A stretch of DNA of 64,000 nucleotides from Hyphomicrobiales bacterium (GCA_900472625.1 UCIT01000044.1:1-64000), one strand, 5' to 3'; positions 34,293 through 43,356 are shown, numbered from the stretch's first letter. The notes: a model not told the origin generated them from the sequence alone. Numbers and translations are program-made.

Positions 34293-34828
34293 CGTTCCAT
34301 GCACTCTCTCAGCTTCAATAGGCTGCGTCGCAGCCATGTGCGCATCGTGTTCAAAGGGACACCGAATTGTTCGGCGAGTTCCTGATAGCTCAGTCCTTCG
34401 ACATAAGCCCTTCTCACTGCCACCGCCCGATCAGCTTCCAACTGTTCCATGCAGGTGTCAATCCGCCTTCCCTCATCCCGGATCACCGTCTGCTCCTCCG
34501 GATTGAGTTCGCCATCGGCGAGGTCGTATGCACTGTCCAGTTCGTCGGCCACAGGCTTGCGGCTTCTCAAGATATCGATCGCCTGATTGCGCGCAATCGC
34601 GGCAAGCCAGGACGTTGGTGTCCCCGTGGTGACAGCAAAGGCCGAGGCGCGCTGCCAGACCTTGATATAGATCTCCTGCAGCGCCTCGTCGGCTTCTGTC
34701 CGGTCCTTCAAGATACGCAGGCAGATGGCAAAAAGTTTCGGGGATGTTTCGCGATAAAGCACCGCGAAAGCCTTTCGGTCGCGCATTGCAACCCGGCCGA
34801 TCAGTCCTGCGATTTCCTCGCTCGTCAT
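34289..34828 (-). CDS. ECF sigma factor (SigK-like)
   Basis: A 179-residue ECF sigma-70 factor. Region 2 (about 22-90) contains ADEALQEIYIKVWQRA and SWLAAIARNQAIDILR. Region 4 (about 120-175) contains the helix-turn-helix SYQELAEQFGVPLNTMRTWLRRSLLKLRE. Together with the RskA-like partner and the adjacent fasciclin gene it resembles the mycobacterial SigK-RskA-MPB70/83 arrangement. It is probably autoregulated from the 160-base gap shared with argB. GGAAGAG precedes the ATG. Confidence 0.9.
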   Translation of the reverse strand: MTSEEIAGLIGRVAMRDRKAFAVLYRETSPKLFAICLRILKDRTEADEALQEIYIKVWQRASAFAVTTGTPTSWLAAIARNQAIDILRSRKPVADELDSAYDLADGELNPEEQTVIRDEGRRIDTCMEQLEADRAVAVRRAYVEGLSYQELAEQFGVPLNTMRTWLRRSLLKLRECMER

Positions 34829-34989
34829 GCCGCGCCTCTTCCCTGTGCTGTTGCCTACCTAAGGGTGTTCGGCAGTACTTGGCAAGACGCGGCAGGCCAC
34901 GCAAATAGCGCAAACTAATCCCGTGCTGATTATTCCATCTGTCAAAAACTTGGGATAAAAGGCCGCAACCAATTCCCGCGGGGTATCCG

Positions 34990-35877
34990 ATGACCGAGAC
35001 CGAAAGCGAACTTCAGGCACGGCTGCTGGCGAAGGCCCTGCCCTTCATGCAGCGTTACGAGAACAAGACGATCGTCGTGAAATACGGCGGCCATGCCATG
35101 GGCAATCCCGAGCTCGGCAAGGCGTTCGCCAGCGATATCGCGCTCTTGAAGCAATCCGGCGTCAACCCGATCGTCGTGCATGGGGGCGGCCCGCAGATCG
35201 GCGCGATGCTGAGCAAGATGGGCATCGAATCGAAGTTCGAGGGCGGCCTGCGGGTGACCGACGCCAAGACGGTCGAGATCGTCGAAATGGTTCTCGCCGG
35301 TTCGATCAACAAGGAAATCGTCGCGCTGATCAACCAGACCGGCGAATGGGCGATCGGGCTTTGCGGCAAGGACGGCAACATGGTCTTCGCCGAAAAGGCG
35401 CGCAAGACCATCAAGGACCCGGACAGCAACATCGAGCGCGTTCTCGATCTCGGTTTCGTCGGTGAAGTGGTCGAAGTCGACCGCACGCTGATCGACCTTC
35501 TTGCTCGCTCGGAGATGATCCCTGTCATCGCCCCGGTCGCTCCCGGCCGCGACGGCGCCACCTACAACATCAACGCCGACACGTTTGCCGGCGCCATCGC
35601 CGGCGCGCTCAACGCGACCCGCCTGCTGTTCCTCACCGATGTTCCGGGCGTGCTCGACAAGCAGGGCAACCTGATCAAGGAACTGTCGGTCTCGCAGGCG
35701 CACCAGCTGATCGCCGACGGCACCATCTCGGGCGGCATGATCCCGAAGGTCGAGACCTGCATCGACGCGATCAAGGCCGGCGTGCAGGGCGTCGTCATCC
35801 TGAACGGCAAGACCGCCCATTCCGTGCTGCTCGAGATTTTCACCGAGCACGGCGCGGGAACGCTGATCGTTCCCTAG
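34990..35877 (+). CDS. argB: acetylglutamate kinase
   Basis: A 295-residue amino-acid-kinase-fold enzyme that phosphorylates N-acetylglutamate in arginine synthesis. It has KYGGHAMGNPEL near the start (lysine and glycine-rich loop), VHGGGPQIG, and GGMIPKVETC near the C-terminus. The N-terminal helix (QARLLAKALPFMQRYENKTIV) is the type that forms arginine-sensitive hexamers, so feedback control by arginine is likely. It stands alone here, in the same direction as the engB block. Confidence 0.96.
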   Translation: MTETESELQARLLAKALPFMQRYENKTIVVKYGGHAMGNPELGKAFASDIALLKQSGVNPIVVHGGGPQIGAMLSKMGIESKFEGGLRVTDAKTVEIVEMVLAGSINKEIVALINQTGEWAIGLCGKDGNMVFAEKARKTIKDPDSNIERVLDLGFVGEVVEVDRTLIDLLARSEMIPVIAPVAPGRDGATYNINADTFAGAIAGALNATRLLFLTDVPGVLDKQGNLIKELSVSQAHQLIADGTISGGMIPKVETCIDAIKAGVQGVVILNGKTAHSVLLEIFTEHGAGTLIVP

Positions 35878-35898
35878 GGCGCTCGTTCCCCGAACCAC

Positions 35899-36672
35899 TC
35901 AGTCCGCGGCGGCATAGATCGCCGCGGCTGCGTCCTTCAGCTTCTCCATCATCGCCCTGTAGGGTCCCGGCCCGTAGCTGACACGGCTGACACCGAGCTT
36001 CGCCAGTGTCTTCACGTCAGGCGCGCCCGGACGCATCATGATATTGACGGGCAGCGGCGAGGCGGCGCAGACCTTTTCGATCAAGCGTTCATCGATCAGC
36101 CAAGGCACGAAGAAGCCATCGGCACCGGCTGCAGCGTAGGCCCTGCCGCGCACAATCGCCTCCTCAACCAGACCGGCGTGCTTCGAAAGATCGCCCTCGC
36201 GCAAGAACAGGTCGGTGCGTGCATTGATGAAGAGCGCAATGCCGCGACGATCCGCCATCTCGCGAATTGCGCGGATGCGGGCGGCCTGCTCCTCCACCGG
36301 GTGCAGCCCCTCGCCGCCAACCACCTGATCCTCGAAATTGATACCGATGGCGCCGGCGTCGATCAGCTTTTCGACATTGGTTGCCGCACCAGAGGGCTCG
36401 GTGGAATAGGCGCCCTCAAAATCGACGGAGAGCGGCAGATCGTTGGCGCCCGTGATCTGGCGGGTCGTCGCGACCAGCGCCTCCAGCGGGATTTTCTCGC
36501 CGTCACCATAGCCCTGGGCGGCGGCAACCGACCAACTGCCCGTTGCCAGCGCCTTGGCGCCGGCCTCGGTCACCGCCTTGGCGGAGCCGGCATCCCAGAT
36601 ATTGTAGAGGACAACAGGATTGCCCTTCCGGTGCAGCGCGCCGAACGCTTTCGCCTTGTCTGACTGGTTCAT
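35899..36672 (-). CDS. isocitrate lyase/PEP mutase family protein
   Basis: A 257-residue TIM-barrel protein of the ICL/PEP mutase superfamily. It has VVLYNIWDAGSAK near residue 20, SVDFEGAYS with the metal-binding acidic residues, INFEDQ, and ALFINARTDLF. The isocitrate-lyase KKCGH loop is absent, so it belongs to the less characterised subgroup (phosphonomutase or oxaloacetate hydrolase/carboxyvinyl-phosphonate-like). The substrate is unknown. GGGAGAAAC precedes the ATG. Confidence 0.85.
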   Translation of the reverse strand: MNQSDKAKAFGALHRKGNPVVLYNIWDAGSAKAVTEAGAKALATGSWSVAAAQGYGDGEKIPLEALVATTRQITGANDLPLSVDFEGAYSTEPSGAATNVEKLIDAGAIGINFEDQVVGGEGLHPVEEQAARIRAIREMADRRGIALFINARTDLFLREGDLSKHAGLVEEAIVRGRAYAAAGADGFFVPWLIDERLIEKVCAASPLPVNIMMRPGAPDVKTLAKLGVSRVSYGPGPYRAMMEKLKDAAAAIYAAAD

Positions 36673-36795
36673 CGTTGTTTCTCCCTGGACGTTATTCTGC
36701 CAAGACTAGTGCGGTCGTTCCCGCGCTTCAATCAGCCGACGTGAATGGTCGCATTCCGGATTTCAATCGGTGGCCGCCCGTGCCATAAGGCAGGC

Positions 36796-37503
36796 ATGAC
36801 CAAGATCGATCGCACCCCGACCCAATCCGACTTCTCGCACGTGACAGAGTGGGTGTTCGACCTCGACAACACGCTCTATCCGCACCGGGTCAATCTGTTC
36901 GCGCAGATCGACAAGAACATGACGGCCTATGTATCGACGCTACTGCAGATGGAGCGCGACGAGGCCCGCAAGCTACAGAAGCAGTATTATCTCGAGCACG
37001 GCACGACGCTGCAGGGGCTGATGATCCACCACGGCGTCGACCCGAACGACTTCCTCGAGAAGGCGCATGCGATCGACTACTCCAGCCTGACGGCGCAGCC
37101 GGAACTGGGCGCGGCGATCAAGGCGCTGCCCGGCCGCAAGTTCATCTTCACCAATGGCAGCGTCAAGCATGCCGAGATGGCGGCGGGCGCGCTCGGCATT
37201 CTCGACCATTTCGACGATATCTTCGACATCGTCGCCGCCGAATTCGTGCCGAAGCCGGCGCAGGAAACCTACGACAAGTTCACGCAGCTGAAGCGCGTCG
37301 AGACCGACAAGGCGGCGATGTTCGAGGACCTGCCGCGCAACCTGACGGTCCCCAAGGCGCTCGGCATGAAGACAGTCCTGCTGGTGCCGAACAACCTCGA
37401 GGACACGGTTGTCGAGTGGTGGGAAAAGACCAGCGGCGAGGACGACCACATCGACTTCGTCACCGACGATCTCACTGATTTCCTTGAGAAGATTAACGGC
37501 TAA
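36796..37503 (+). CDS. HAD-family pyrimidine 5'-nucleotidase
   Basis: A 235-residue HAD hydrolase. Motif I is FDLDNTLYP (about 21-29), motif II is FTNGSVKHA, and the motif III/IV region is KPAQETYDKF then MFEDLPRNL. The all-helical cap after motif I fits the SDT1/pyrimidine nucleotidase subgroup, which dephosphorylates UMP/CMP-like substrates. The ATG at 36796 follows AAGGCAGG; the frame upstream is not conserved in character. Confidence 0.85.
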   Translation: MTKIDRTPTQSDFSHVTEWVFDLDNTLYPHRVNLFAQIDKNMTAYVSTLLQMERDEARKLQKQYYLEHGTTLQGLMIHHGVDPNDFLEKAHAIDYSSLTAQPELGAAIKALPGRKFIFTNGSVKHAEMAAGALGILDHFDDIFDIVAAEFVPKPAQETYDKFTQLKRVETDKAAMFEDLPRNLTVPKALGMKTVLLVPNNLEDTVVEWWEKTSGEDDHIDFVTDDLTDFLEKING

Positions 37504-37613
37504 GTTACGAAAGTTTCATCCAGCTTACCGATGTTTAATTGGGTAATCGAGGCGTGCCGCCCTACCTTGTTGTCTGTAATCCCCAATGAGATTGCACACT
37601 GAAAGGAACCCAA

Positions 37614-38255
37614 ATGTCTCGGAACAAGCTGATACTGGCCGCACTCTCCTCCGTCCTGATCGTCGGTGCCGCAGCCGGCAGCAGTTTTGCTGCGCCCGGC
37701 GACAAGCACAAGCATCCGCCAAAGCCACACCACGCGATGATGGGCGGCGGACCGCGCGGGCCGATGATGCGCGAAGTCGTGTTCGTACGGATGCTGCAGC
37801 AGTTCGACACCAACAAGGATGGCCAGATCTCCAAGGACGAAGCCAAGAACGGCATGGAGACCATCTTCGCCGCCATCGACACCAACAATGACGGCTCGCT
37901 GACACCGGGCGAAATCCGGAAATATCACGAAGCGCAGATGGCCAAGGCCAAGGCGCCTGCCGACGACATGGCAGCGGACGACGATGCAGCCCCTGCCCCG
38001 CCGCCGGCCGATGCCGATGCAGGCCAGCCGGCACCGCCGCAGGACGAGGCCAATCGTGGCCCCGGTCGCCACGGCATGCGCGGGCCAGGCATGATACGCG
38101 AACTGATGATCATGCAGCGGATCGATACGGACGAGAACGGCCAGATTTCCAAGCAGGAAGCCGAAGCCGCCTTCGACAAGTTCTTCACGCGCATGGACAC
38201 CAACAAGGACGGCGTGATCTCGATCGCCGACATGCCGCAGCGTCCGTTCCTATAA
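37614..38255 (+). CDS. exported EF-hand calcium-binding protein
   Basis: A 213-residue protein with a signal peptide (about 1-26). Four EF-hand loops are arranged in two pairs: DTNKDGQISKDE and DTNNDGSLTPGE (about 64-100), then DTDENGQISKQE and DTNKDGVISIAD (about 165-205). An acidic Ala/Pro linker joins the pairs. All four loops keep the D-x-D/N-x-D/N-G pattern, so they should bind calcium. A His/Met/Gly-rich stretch follows the signal. A periplasmic or external calcium buffer or sensor is likely; the partner is unknown. A terminator follows. Confidence 0.88.
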   Translation: MSRNKLILAALSSVLIVGAAAGSSFAAPGDKHKHPPKPHHAMMGGGPRGPMMREVVFVRMLQQFDTNKDGQISKDEAKNGMETIFAAIDTNNDGSLTPGEIRKYHEAQMAKAKAPADDMAADDDAAPAPPPADADAGQPAPPQDEANRGPGRHGMRGPGMIRELMIMQRIDTDENGQISKQEAEAAFDKFFTRMDTNKDGVISIADMPQRPFL

Positions 38256-38280
38256 GAACTGAGACAAGCAAGAATGACGA

Positions 38281-38311
38281 AGCCCGTCGCGATCATCGCG
38301 GCGGGCTTTTC
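38281..38311 (+). terminator. Rho-independent terminator between convergent genes
   Basis: AAGCCCG(T)CGCGA-TCA-TCGCG(G)CGGGCTT followed by TTTTCTG lies 26 bases after the EF-hand gene stop and directly before the stop of the convergent LOG gene. It may serve both. Confidence 0.85.
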
Positions 38312-38314
38312 TGT

Positions 38315-39181
38315 CTATTCCGGATGCTCGTAGAAATCCTGGATGATCTTCCAGGCGGCGTCGGCGGTGTCGACGAAGCTTATCAGGTCGAGATCATCTG
38401 GGGCGATGGTGCCGAATTCGGCGAGCGCCTCGAAATTGACGATGCTTTTCCAGAACTTTTCGCCGAAGAGAATGAGCGGCATCTTTTCCATGCGTCCGGT
38501 CTGGATCAGCGTCAGGCATTCGAAGAATTCGTCCAGCGTGCCGAAGCCGCCGGGGAAGACGGCGATCGCCTTGGCGCGCACCATGAAATGCATCTTGCGG
38601 ATGGCGAAGTAATGGAAGTTGAAGCTCAGCTCCGGCGTCACGTAGACGTTCGGGGCCTGCTCGTGCGGCAGGACGATGTTGAGACCGATGGAGGGCGCGC
38701 CCTCGTCGGCGGCGCCGCGATTGCCCGCTTCCATGACGCCGGGTCCGCCACCTGTCACGACCACATATTCATGGAAGTCGAAGCCGGCCGAGTATTTCGA
38801 GCACAGGCGCGCGAATTTGCGGGCTTCGTCGTAATAGACGGAGGCGGCTTCCAGATTGGCGCGCTGCGTTTCGTTTCTGGCCGCCCAGGCGCTCTGGCCG
38901 GGAGCCGGAATGCGGGCGCCGCCGAACATCACGACGGTGGACTTGATGCCGCGTTCCGTCAGCAGCATCTCGGGCTTCATGAGTTCCAGCTGCAGGCGGA
39001 TCGGCCGCAGCTCCTCGCGGCAGAGGAAATCCTCGTCGGCATAGGCAAGGCGATAGGCGGGCGACAGGGTTTGCGGGGTCTTCGGCACGGCCTCGGCGCG
39101 CTGCTTGTCGGTCTCGCTCGATTTCAACGGATCCCAGACGCCATCCTTGCGCCGCAGTCTGCCGTTCTTGCCCTTAGCCAT
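38315..39181 (-). CDS. LOG-family (TIGR00730, lysine decarboxylase-like) protein
   Basis: A 288-residue Rossmann-fold protein with the LOG signature PGGFGTLDE (about residues 222-230), VVTGGGPGVMEAGNRGA and GLNIVLPHEQ. LOG proteins release the base from nucleoside 5'-monophosphates and are often wrongly called lysine decarboxylases; some make cytokinins. This longer form has about 70 extra basic N-terminal residues (MAKGKNGRLRRKDG). The ATG at 39181 is used because upstream sequence is not protein-like. Confidence 0.87.
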   Translation of the reverse strand: MAKGKNGRLRRKDGVWDPLKSSETDKQRAEAVPKTPQTLSPAYRLAYADEDFLCREELRPIRLQLELMKPEMLLTERGIKSTVVMFGGARIPAPGQSAWAARNETQRANLEAASVYYDEARKFARLCSKYSAGFDFHEYVVVTGGGPGVMEAGNRGAADEGAPSIGLNIVLPHEQAPNVYVTPELSFNFHYFAIRKMHFMVRAKAIAVFPGGFGTLDEFFECLTLIQTGRMEKMPLILFGEKFWKSIVNFEALAEFGTIAPDDLDLISFVDTADAAWKIIQDFYEHPE

Positions 39182-39370
39182 TCCAATGCCTTTCAGTCGT
39201 GCCGGCAGCCTCTGCCGGTATGTCGTTTTGTAGCAGTGATCAGGAGTGAACCGCCCCCGAAAAATCATTCCATTTTAGGCCTGCATGGGATAGAGCAGAT
39301 CGCATCCCGCCAATCACAATTCCCGGAGGCGTCGGCCTCCACGATAAAGATCGAAGTTTAAGGAATTCTC

Positions 39371-40231
39371 ATGAGCGCCACCGACCTCTCCTCCCTCGAA
39401 AAGACCCTCGAAGCCGCCTTCGACAATCGCGACAGCGTCAGCCTGACGACCAAGGGCGAAGTGCGCGATGCGGTGGAAACCGCGCTCGAGCTTCTCGATG
39501 GCGGCAAGGCGCGTGTTGCAGAGCGCGGAGCCGATGGCGTCTGGAAGGTCAATCAGTGGCTGAAGAAGGCGGTTCTGCTCTCCTTCCGTCTCAACGACAT
39601 GGAAGTCGTGAAGGGTGGTTCGGGCAACTCGACCTGGTGGGACAAGGTTCCTTCCAAGTTCGAGAACTGGGGTGAGAGCGAATACCGCGCCGCCGGCTTC
39701 CGCGCCGTGCCGAACTGCGTCGTGCGCCGCTCGGCCTATATCGCCAAGAACGTCGTGCTGATGCCGTCCTTCGTCAATCTCGGCGCCTTCGTCGATGAGG
39801 GCACGATGGTCGATACCTGGGCGACCGTCGGTTCCTGCGCACAGATCGGCAAGCATGTGCATCTCTCGGGCGGCGTCGGCATCGGCGGGGTGCTTGAGCC
39901 GATGCAGGCCGGCCCGACGATCATCGAAGACAATTGCTTCATCGGTGCCCGCTCGGAAGTCGTCGAAGGCTGCATCGTGCGTGAAGGCTCGGTGCTCGGC
40001 ATGGGCGTCTACATCGGCAAGTCGACGAAGATCGTCAACCGCGCCACCGGCGAAGTCACCTACGGCGAAGTGCCGCCCTACTCGGTCGTCGTCGCCGGCT
40101 CGATGCCGTCAGGCAATGCCACGATGCCGAACGGCCTTCCTGCGCCGCACCTCTATTGCGCCGTGATCGTCAAGACGGTCGACGAGAAGACCCGCTCGAA
40201 GACCGGCATCAACGAACTGCTGCGCGACTAA
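39371..40231 (+). CDS. dapD: tetrahydrodipicolinate N-succinyltransferase
   Basis: A 286-residue trimeric left-handed beta-helix acyltransferase of lysine and diaminopimelate synthesis. The N-terminal helical domain (about 1-100) is followed by hexapeptide repeats (about 105-240) around VGIGGVLEP, EDNCFIGARSEVVEG and EGSVLGMGVYIG. It transfers succinyl from succinyl-CoA. It precedes dapE, the later desuccinylase of the same pathway, with a palindrome between them. AAGGAATT precedes the ATG. Confidence 0.96.
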   Translation: MSATDLSSLEKTLEAAFDNRDSVSLTTKGEVRDAVETALELLDGGKARVAERGADGVWKVNQWLKKAVLLSFRLNDMEVVKGGSGNSTWWDKVPSKFENWGESEYRAAGFRAVPNCVVRRSAYIAKNVVLMPSFVNLGAFVDEGTMVDTWATVGSCAQIGKHVHLSGGVGIGGVLEPMQAGPTIIEDNCFIGARSEVVEGCIVREGSVLGMGVYIGKSTKIVNRATGEVTYGEVPPYSVVVAGSMPSGNATMPNGLPAPHLYCAVIVKTVDEKTRSKTGINELLRD

Positions 40232-40242
40232 TAAGGTCACCA

Positions 40243-40288
40243 CATTCCGGCGCTGCGGCTCCTCCGTGGAGCATGCGGCGCCGGAATG
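40243..40288. repeat. long palindromic hairpin between dapD and dapE
   Basis: The outer arms CATTCCGGCGC (40243-40253) and their perfect complement (40278-40288) enclose a second hairpin with GCTCC-TCCG-TGGAGC at its tip. It begins 11 bases after the dapD stop. There is no T tract, so it is more likely a message-stabilising hairpin or a repeat unit than a terminator. Confidence 0.6.
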
Positions 40289-40392
40289 GCGATCGCCGGA
40301 TGTGGAGCCGGCGGAAAACGCACGGCACATTTCGCCCGGCACAACTTCACCTTGCCTTTTCTTTGCCATTACCGCCGGATAGTTCCATTGCC

Positions 40393-41586
40393 ATGACCGC
40401 TACCGATCCCGTCGCCAATCTCCAGACCCTCATCCGCTGCCGTTCCGTCACACCCGCCGAAGGCGGCGCGCTTTCGGCGCTGGAGGCGATGCTGTCGCCG
40501 CTCGGCTTCAAGGTGGACAAGGTTAAGGCAACGGAGCCCGGAACGCCCGATATCGAAAACCTCTATGCGCGCCTCGGCACCGACGGTCCGCATCTGATGT
40601 TCGCGGGACACACCGATGTCGTGCCCGTCGGCGACGAAGGCGCGTGGACCCACGCACCCTTCGCGGCCGAGATCGCTGACGGCGAATTGTTCGGCCGTGG
40701 CGCCGTCGACATGAAGGGCGGCGTCGCCTGCTTCGTGGCGGCGATCGCCCGCCATATCGAAAAGCACGGGGCACCGAAGGGATCGGTCTCATTCCTGATC
40801 ACAGGTGACGAGGAAGGCCCCGCGATCAACGGCACCACCAAGCTGCTTCAATGGGCGGCCGAGCGTGGCGAGACGTGGGACGCCTGCCTGGTCGGCGAGC
40901 CGACCAATCCCGATACGCTCGGCGAGATGATCAAGATCGGCCGGCGCGGTTCGCTGGCAGGCAAGATCACTGCGCATGGCGTTCAAGGCCATGCAGCCTA
41001 TCCGCATCTCGCCGACAACGCGGTGCGCGGCATCCTGCAGCTGACGCAGGCGCTGATGCATCCGCCCTTCGATGCGGGAACCGAGAATTTCCAGCCTTCC
41101 AATCTCGAGGTGACGACGGTCGATGTCGGCAATCCGGCGACCAATGTCGTGCCGGCCAAGGCGACCGCGAGCTTCAACATCCGCTTCAATGATACGTGGA
41201 CGGCCGACAGCCTGCAGCAGGAAATCATCCGTCGCCTCGACGTTGCCGCGCGTGACGGCGTGCTGCGGCCCGGGCGTCCGCCGTTCCGATACGATATCGT
41301 CTGGGCGGAGCGGCCCAGCCATGTATTTCTTACACGCAACAACGCGCTGATCGCCTCGCTGTCTTCGGCGATCGAGAGCGTCACCGGCCTGTCTCCAAAA
41401 CTGTCGACGACGGGCGGAACCTCGGATGCCCGCTTCATCAAGGATTATTGCCCGGTTGTCGAATTCGGCCTCGTCGGGCAGACCATGCACATGGTGGACG
41501 AGCGCGTTGCGGTCTCCGACCTGGAGCAACTGACGGTCATCTATGAAACCTTCCTCGCGCGCTGGTTCGAGAATGCCGGGGTTTAG
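40393..41586 (+). CDS. dapE: succinyl-diaminopimelate desuccinylase
   Basis: A 397-residue M20-family zinc amidohydrolase. The metal-binding motifs are MFAGHTDVVPVGD (about 66-78), GRGAVDMKGG (about 97-106) and TGDEEGPAINGT (about 137-148), with GGTSDARFI and a C-terminal histidine in GLVGQTMHMVDE. The dimerisation domain lies between. It acts three steps after DapD. The ATG at 40393 is the first codon with DapE homology. Its 3' end overlaps the next gene by 14 bases. Confidence 0.95.
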   Translation: MTATDPVANLQTLIRCRSVTPAEGGALSALEAMLSPLGFKVDKVKATEPGTPDIENLYARLGTDGPHLMFAGHTDVVPVGDEGAWTHAPFAAEIADGELFGRGAVDMKGGVACFVAAIARHIEKHGAPKGSVSFLITGDEEGPAINGTTKLLQWAAERGETWDACLVGEPTNPDTLGEMIKIGRRGSLAGKITAHGVQGHAAYPHLADNAVRGILQLTQALMHPPFDAGTENFQPSNLEVTTVDVGNPATNVVPAKATASFNIRFNDTWTADSLQQEIIRRLDVAARDGVLRPGRPPFRYDIVWAERPSHVFLTRNNALIASLSSAIESVTGLSPKLSTTGGTSDARFIKDYCPVVEFGLVGQTMHMVDERVAVSDLEQLTVIYETFLARWFENAGV

Positions 41587-42169
41587 GGAAGTCCAATACT
41601 ACCTGTCCGGCCTCTGGCTGCTGATCCGCATGGACCCGGCCGGCTTCCGGTTTCTCGACGTGTCGGACCGCGGCGTCAACCGCTCCTTCTGGGCCTTCGT
41701 CTGGTGCCTGCCGCCAATGGGCATATCGTGGCTGTGGTGGCGCGAGGCCTTCCTGCAGCGGATGCCGCCGCACACCGATGTCGGCGCGCTGTTCTATTTC
41801 CGGCTCGGACTGGTGGAGGCGGCTAACTGGTTCGTGCCGCTGGTACTGGCCGGACTGCTGCTTATGGCCTTCAAGAAGGGCGACCGCTTTTCATCCGTGA
41901 TCGTCAGCATCAACTGGCTAGGCGTGCCGCTTTCCTACATCAACGGACTGCTGCTGGCGCTGGTGTTCTTCGTGCCCGGCGCGATCGGCATCGTCTCGAT
42001 GTTGCTGCTCGCCTTCATGCTCGCGCAGGTCTTCGCGCTCGCAAGAATCCTCAGGATGATCTTCTCCGGCAACGGTCCGCTGATCGGAGCGATGACGCTG
42101 GTGCTGTTCGTGCCGGTATTGATGCTGACGGAGTATCTGCAGCGGTTTCTTGGGATCTATCCGGTCTAG
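41573..42169 (+). CDS. multi-pass membrane protein of unknown function
   Basis: A 198-residue protein with four or five hydrophobic segments (about 38-57, 76-98, 108-128, 131-160 and 170-188) after an amphipathic N-terminus (EVQYYLSGLWLLIRMDPAG). Its family is not recognised beyond resembling rhizobial membrane proteins found beside dapE. It overlaps the end of dapE, so its translation is probably coupled to that gene. Confidence 0.75.
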   Translation: MPGFREVQYYLSGLWLLIRMDPAGFRFLDVSDRGVNRSFWAFVWCLPPMGISWLWWREAFLQRMPPHTDVGALFYFRLGLVEAANWFVPLVLAGLLLMAFKKGDRFSSVIVSINWLGVPLSYINGLLLALVFFVPGAIGIVSMLLLAFMLAQVFALARILRMIFSGNGPLIGAMTLVLFVPVLMLTEYLQRFLGIYPV

Positions 42170-42173
42170 ACTG

Positions 42174-42578
42174 CTACCGACCGCGAACGACCTCGCCGTC
42201 CTCCTTGCTGAACGCGCCGATTTCAGGGTTGTCCAATATCTCCAGCACGATCTCCGACGGCCGGCACAGGCGTGCGCCTTTTTCGGTGATGACGATCGGG
42301 CGGTTGATCAGGATCGGGTGGGCGAGCATTGCGTCCAGCAGCTGGTTGTCTGTCAGCGATGGATCGTCGAGGCCGAGTTCGGCGTAGGGCGTGCCCTTTT
42401 CGCGCAACAGCCCGCGCACAGGGATACCGATTGCGGCGGCCAAGGCGGTCAGTTGCGCGCGGCTCGGCGGCGTCTTCATATATTCGATGACGACGGGCTC
42501 CTCACCGGACTGGCGGATCATCGCCAGCGTGTTGCGCGAGGTGCCGCAGGCCGGGTTATGATAGATCGTCGTCGTCAT
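42174..42578 (-). CDS. arsC: arsenate reductase, ArsC/glutaredoxin type
   Basis: A 134-residue ArsC-family thioredoxin-fold protein with the catalytic cysteine in NPACGTSRNT (Cys about 11) and the conserved RPIVITEKGARLCRPSE segment with its anion-binding arginines. It reduces arsenate using glutaredoxin. No arsenite exporter is adjacent, so a general stress or uncharacterised role is possible. The start overlaps the truA 3' end by 23 bases, placing it at the end of the fmt-truA transcription unit. Confidence 0.88.
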   Translation of the reverse strand: MTTTIYHNPACGTSRNTLAMIRQSGEEPVVIEYMKTPPSRAQLTALAAAIGIPVRGLLREKGTPYAELGLDDPSLTDNQLLDAMLAHPILINRPIVITEKGARLCRPSEIVLEILDNPEIGAFSKEDGEVVRGR

Positions 42579-43356
42579 TGGCTGTCTCCTTGCGCCGCTC
42601 GATGATCACGTCGGGGTAATCGACCTGCATGAAATAGAGGCCGTCAGGCGGGGCGACCGGGCCGCAGGCCTTGCGGTCCTTCGCTTCCAGCGCCGCGCGC
42701 ACATCATCAGGCGTCCAGCGACCCTCGCCCGCCAGCTTGAGCGTGCCGGCGAAGGAGCGGATCTGGTTGTGCAGGAAGCTCTGGGCGGTGGCGCGGATTT
42801 CGATCAGGTCTCCCGTGCGCGCCACATCCAGCCTGTCGAGGGTGCGCACCGGGCTGTTTGCCTGACAATGAGCGGAGCGGAAGGTGGTGAAGTCGTGCTT
42901 GCCGACCAGCATCTGCGCGGCGGCATGCATGGCGTCGTGATCGAGCGCCTTGGCCACCCACCAGGCCTTGCCTGCCTCGAGCGCCAACGGCGCGCGGCGT
43001 GTGACGATGCGGTAGAGATAGTGGCGGCGAAGGGCGGAAAAGCGGGCGTCGAAGTGCTCGCTGGCGCTTTCGACCTCGAGGATAGCGACGCGTTCACCTG
43101 ACAGTCTCAGATGCGCGTTCAGTGCATTCTGCAGCTTAAAGGGCGCCCATTGCTTCGACAGATCGGCATGCACCACCTGGCCCATGGCGTGGACGCCGGA
43201 ATCGGTGCGGCCGGCGCCGCGGATCGATACGGTGTCGCCGCTGGCACCCAGGATCGCCTTCTCGATGGCCCCCTGTACCGAGGGGCCATTGTCCTGCCGT
43301 TGCCAGCCGACATATTGCGAACCGTCATATTCGACGATCATGCGGTATCGATGCAT
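42556..43356 (-). CDS. truA: tRNA pseudouridine synthase A
   Basis: A 266-residue TruA that modifies positions 38-40 of tRNA anticodon arms. The catalytic aspartate is Asp52 in GRTDSGVHA; YDGSQYVGWQRQ near the N-terminus and FLHNQIRS near residue 200 are family hallmarks. The start shares one base with the fmt stop (TGATG), so the two are coupled. Confidence 0.95.
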   Translation of the reverse strand: MHRYRMIVEYDGSQYVGWQRQDNGPSVQGAIEKAILGASGDTVSIRGAGRTDSGVHAMGQVVHADLSKQWAPFKLQNALNAHLRLSGERVAILEVESASEHFDARFSALRRHYLYRIVTRRAPLALEAGKAWWVAKALDHDAMHAAAQMLVGKHDFTTFRSAHCQANSPVRTLDRLDVARTGDLIEIRATAQSFLHNQIRSFAGTLKLAGEGRWTPDDVRAALEAKDRKACGPVAPPDGLYFMQVDYPDVIIERRKETANDDDDLS

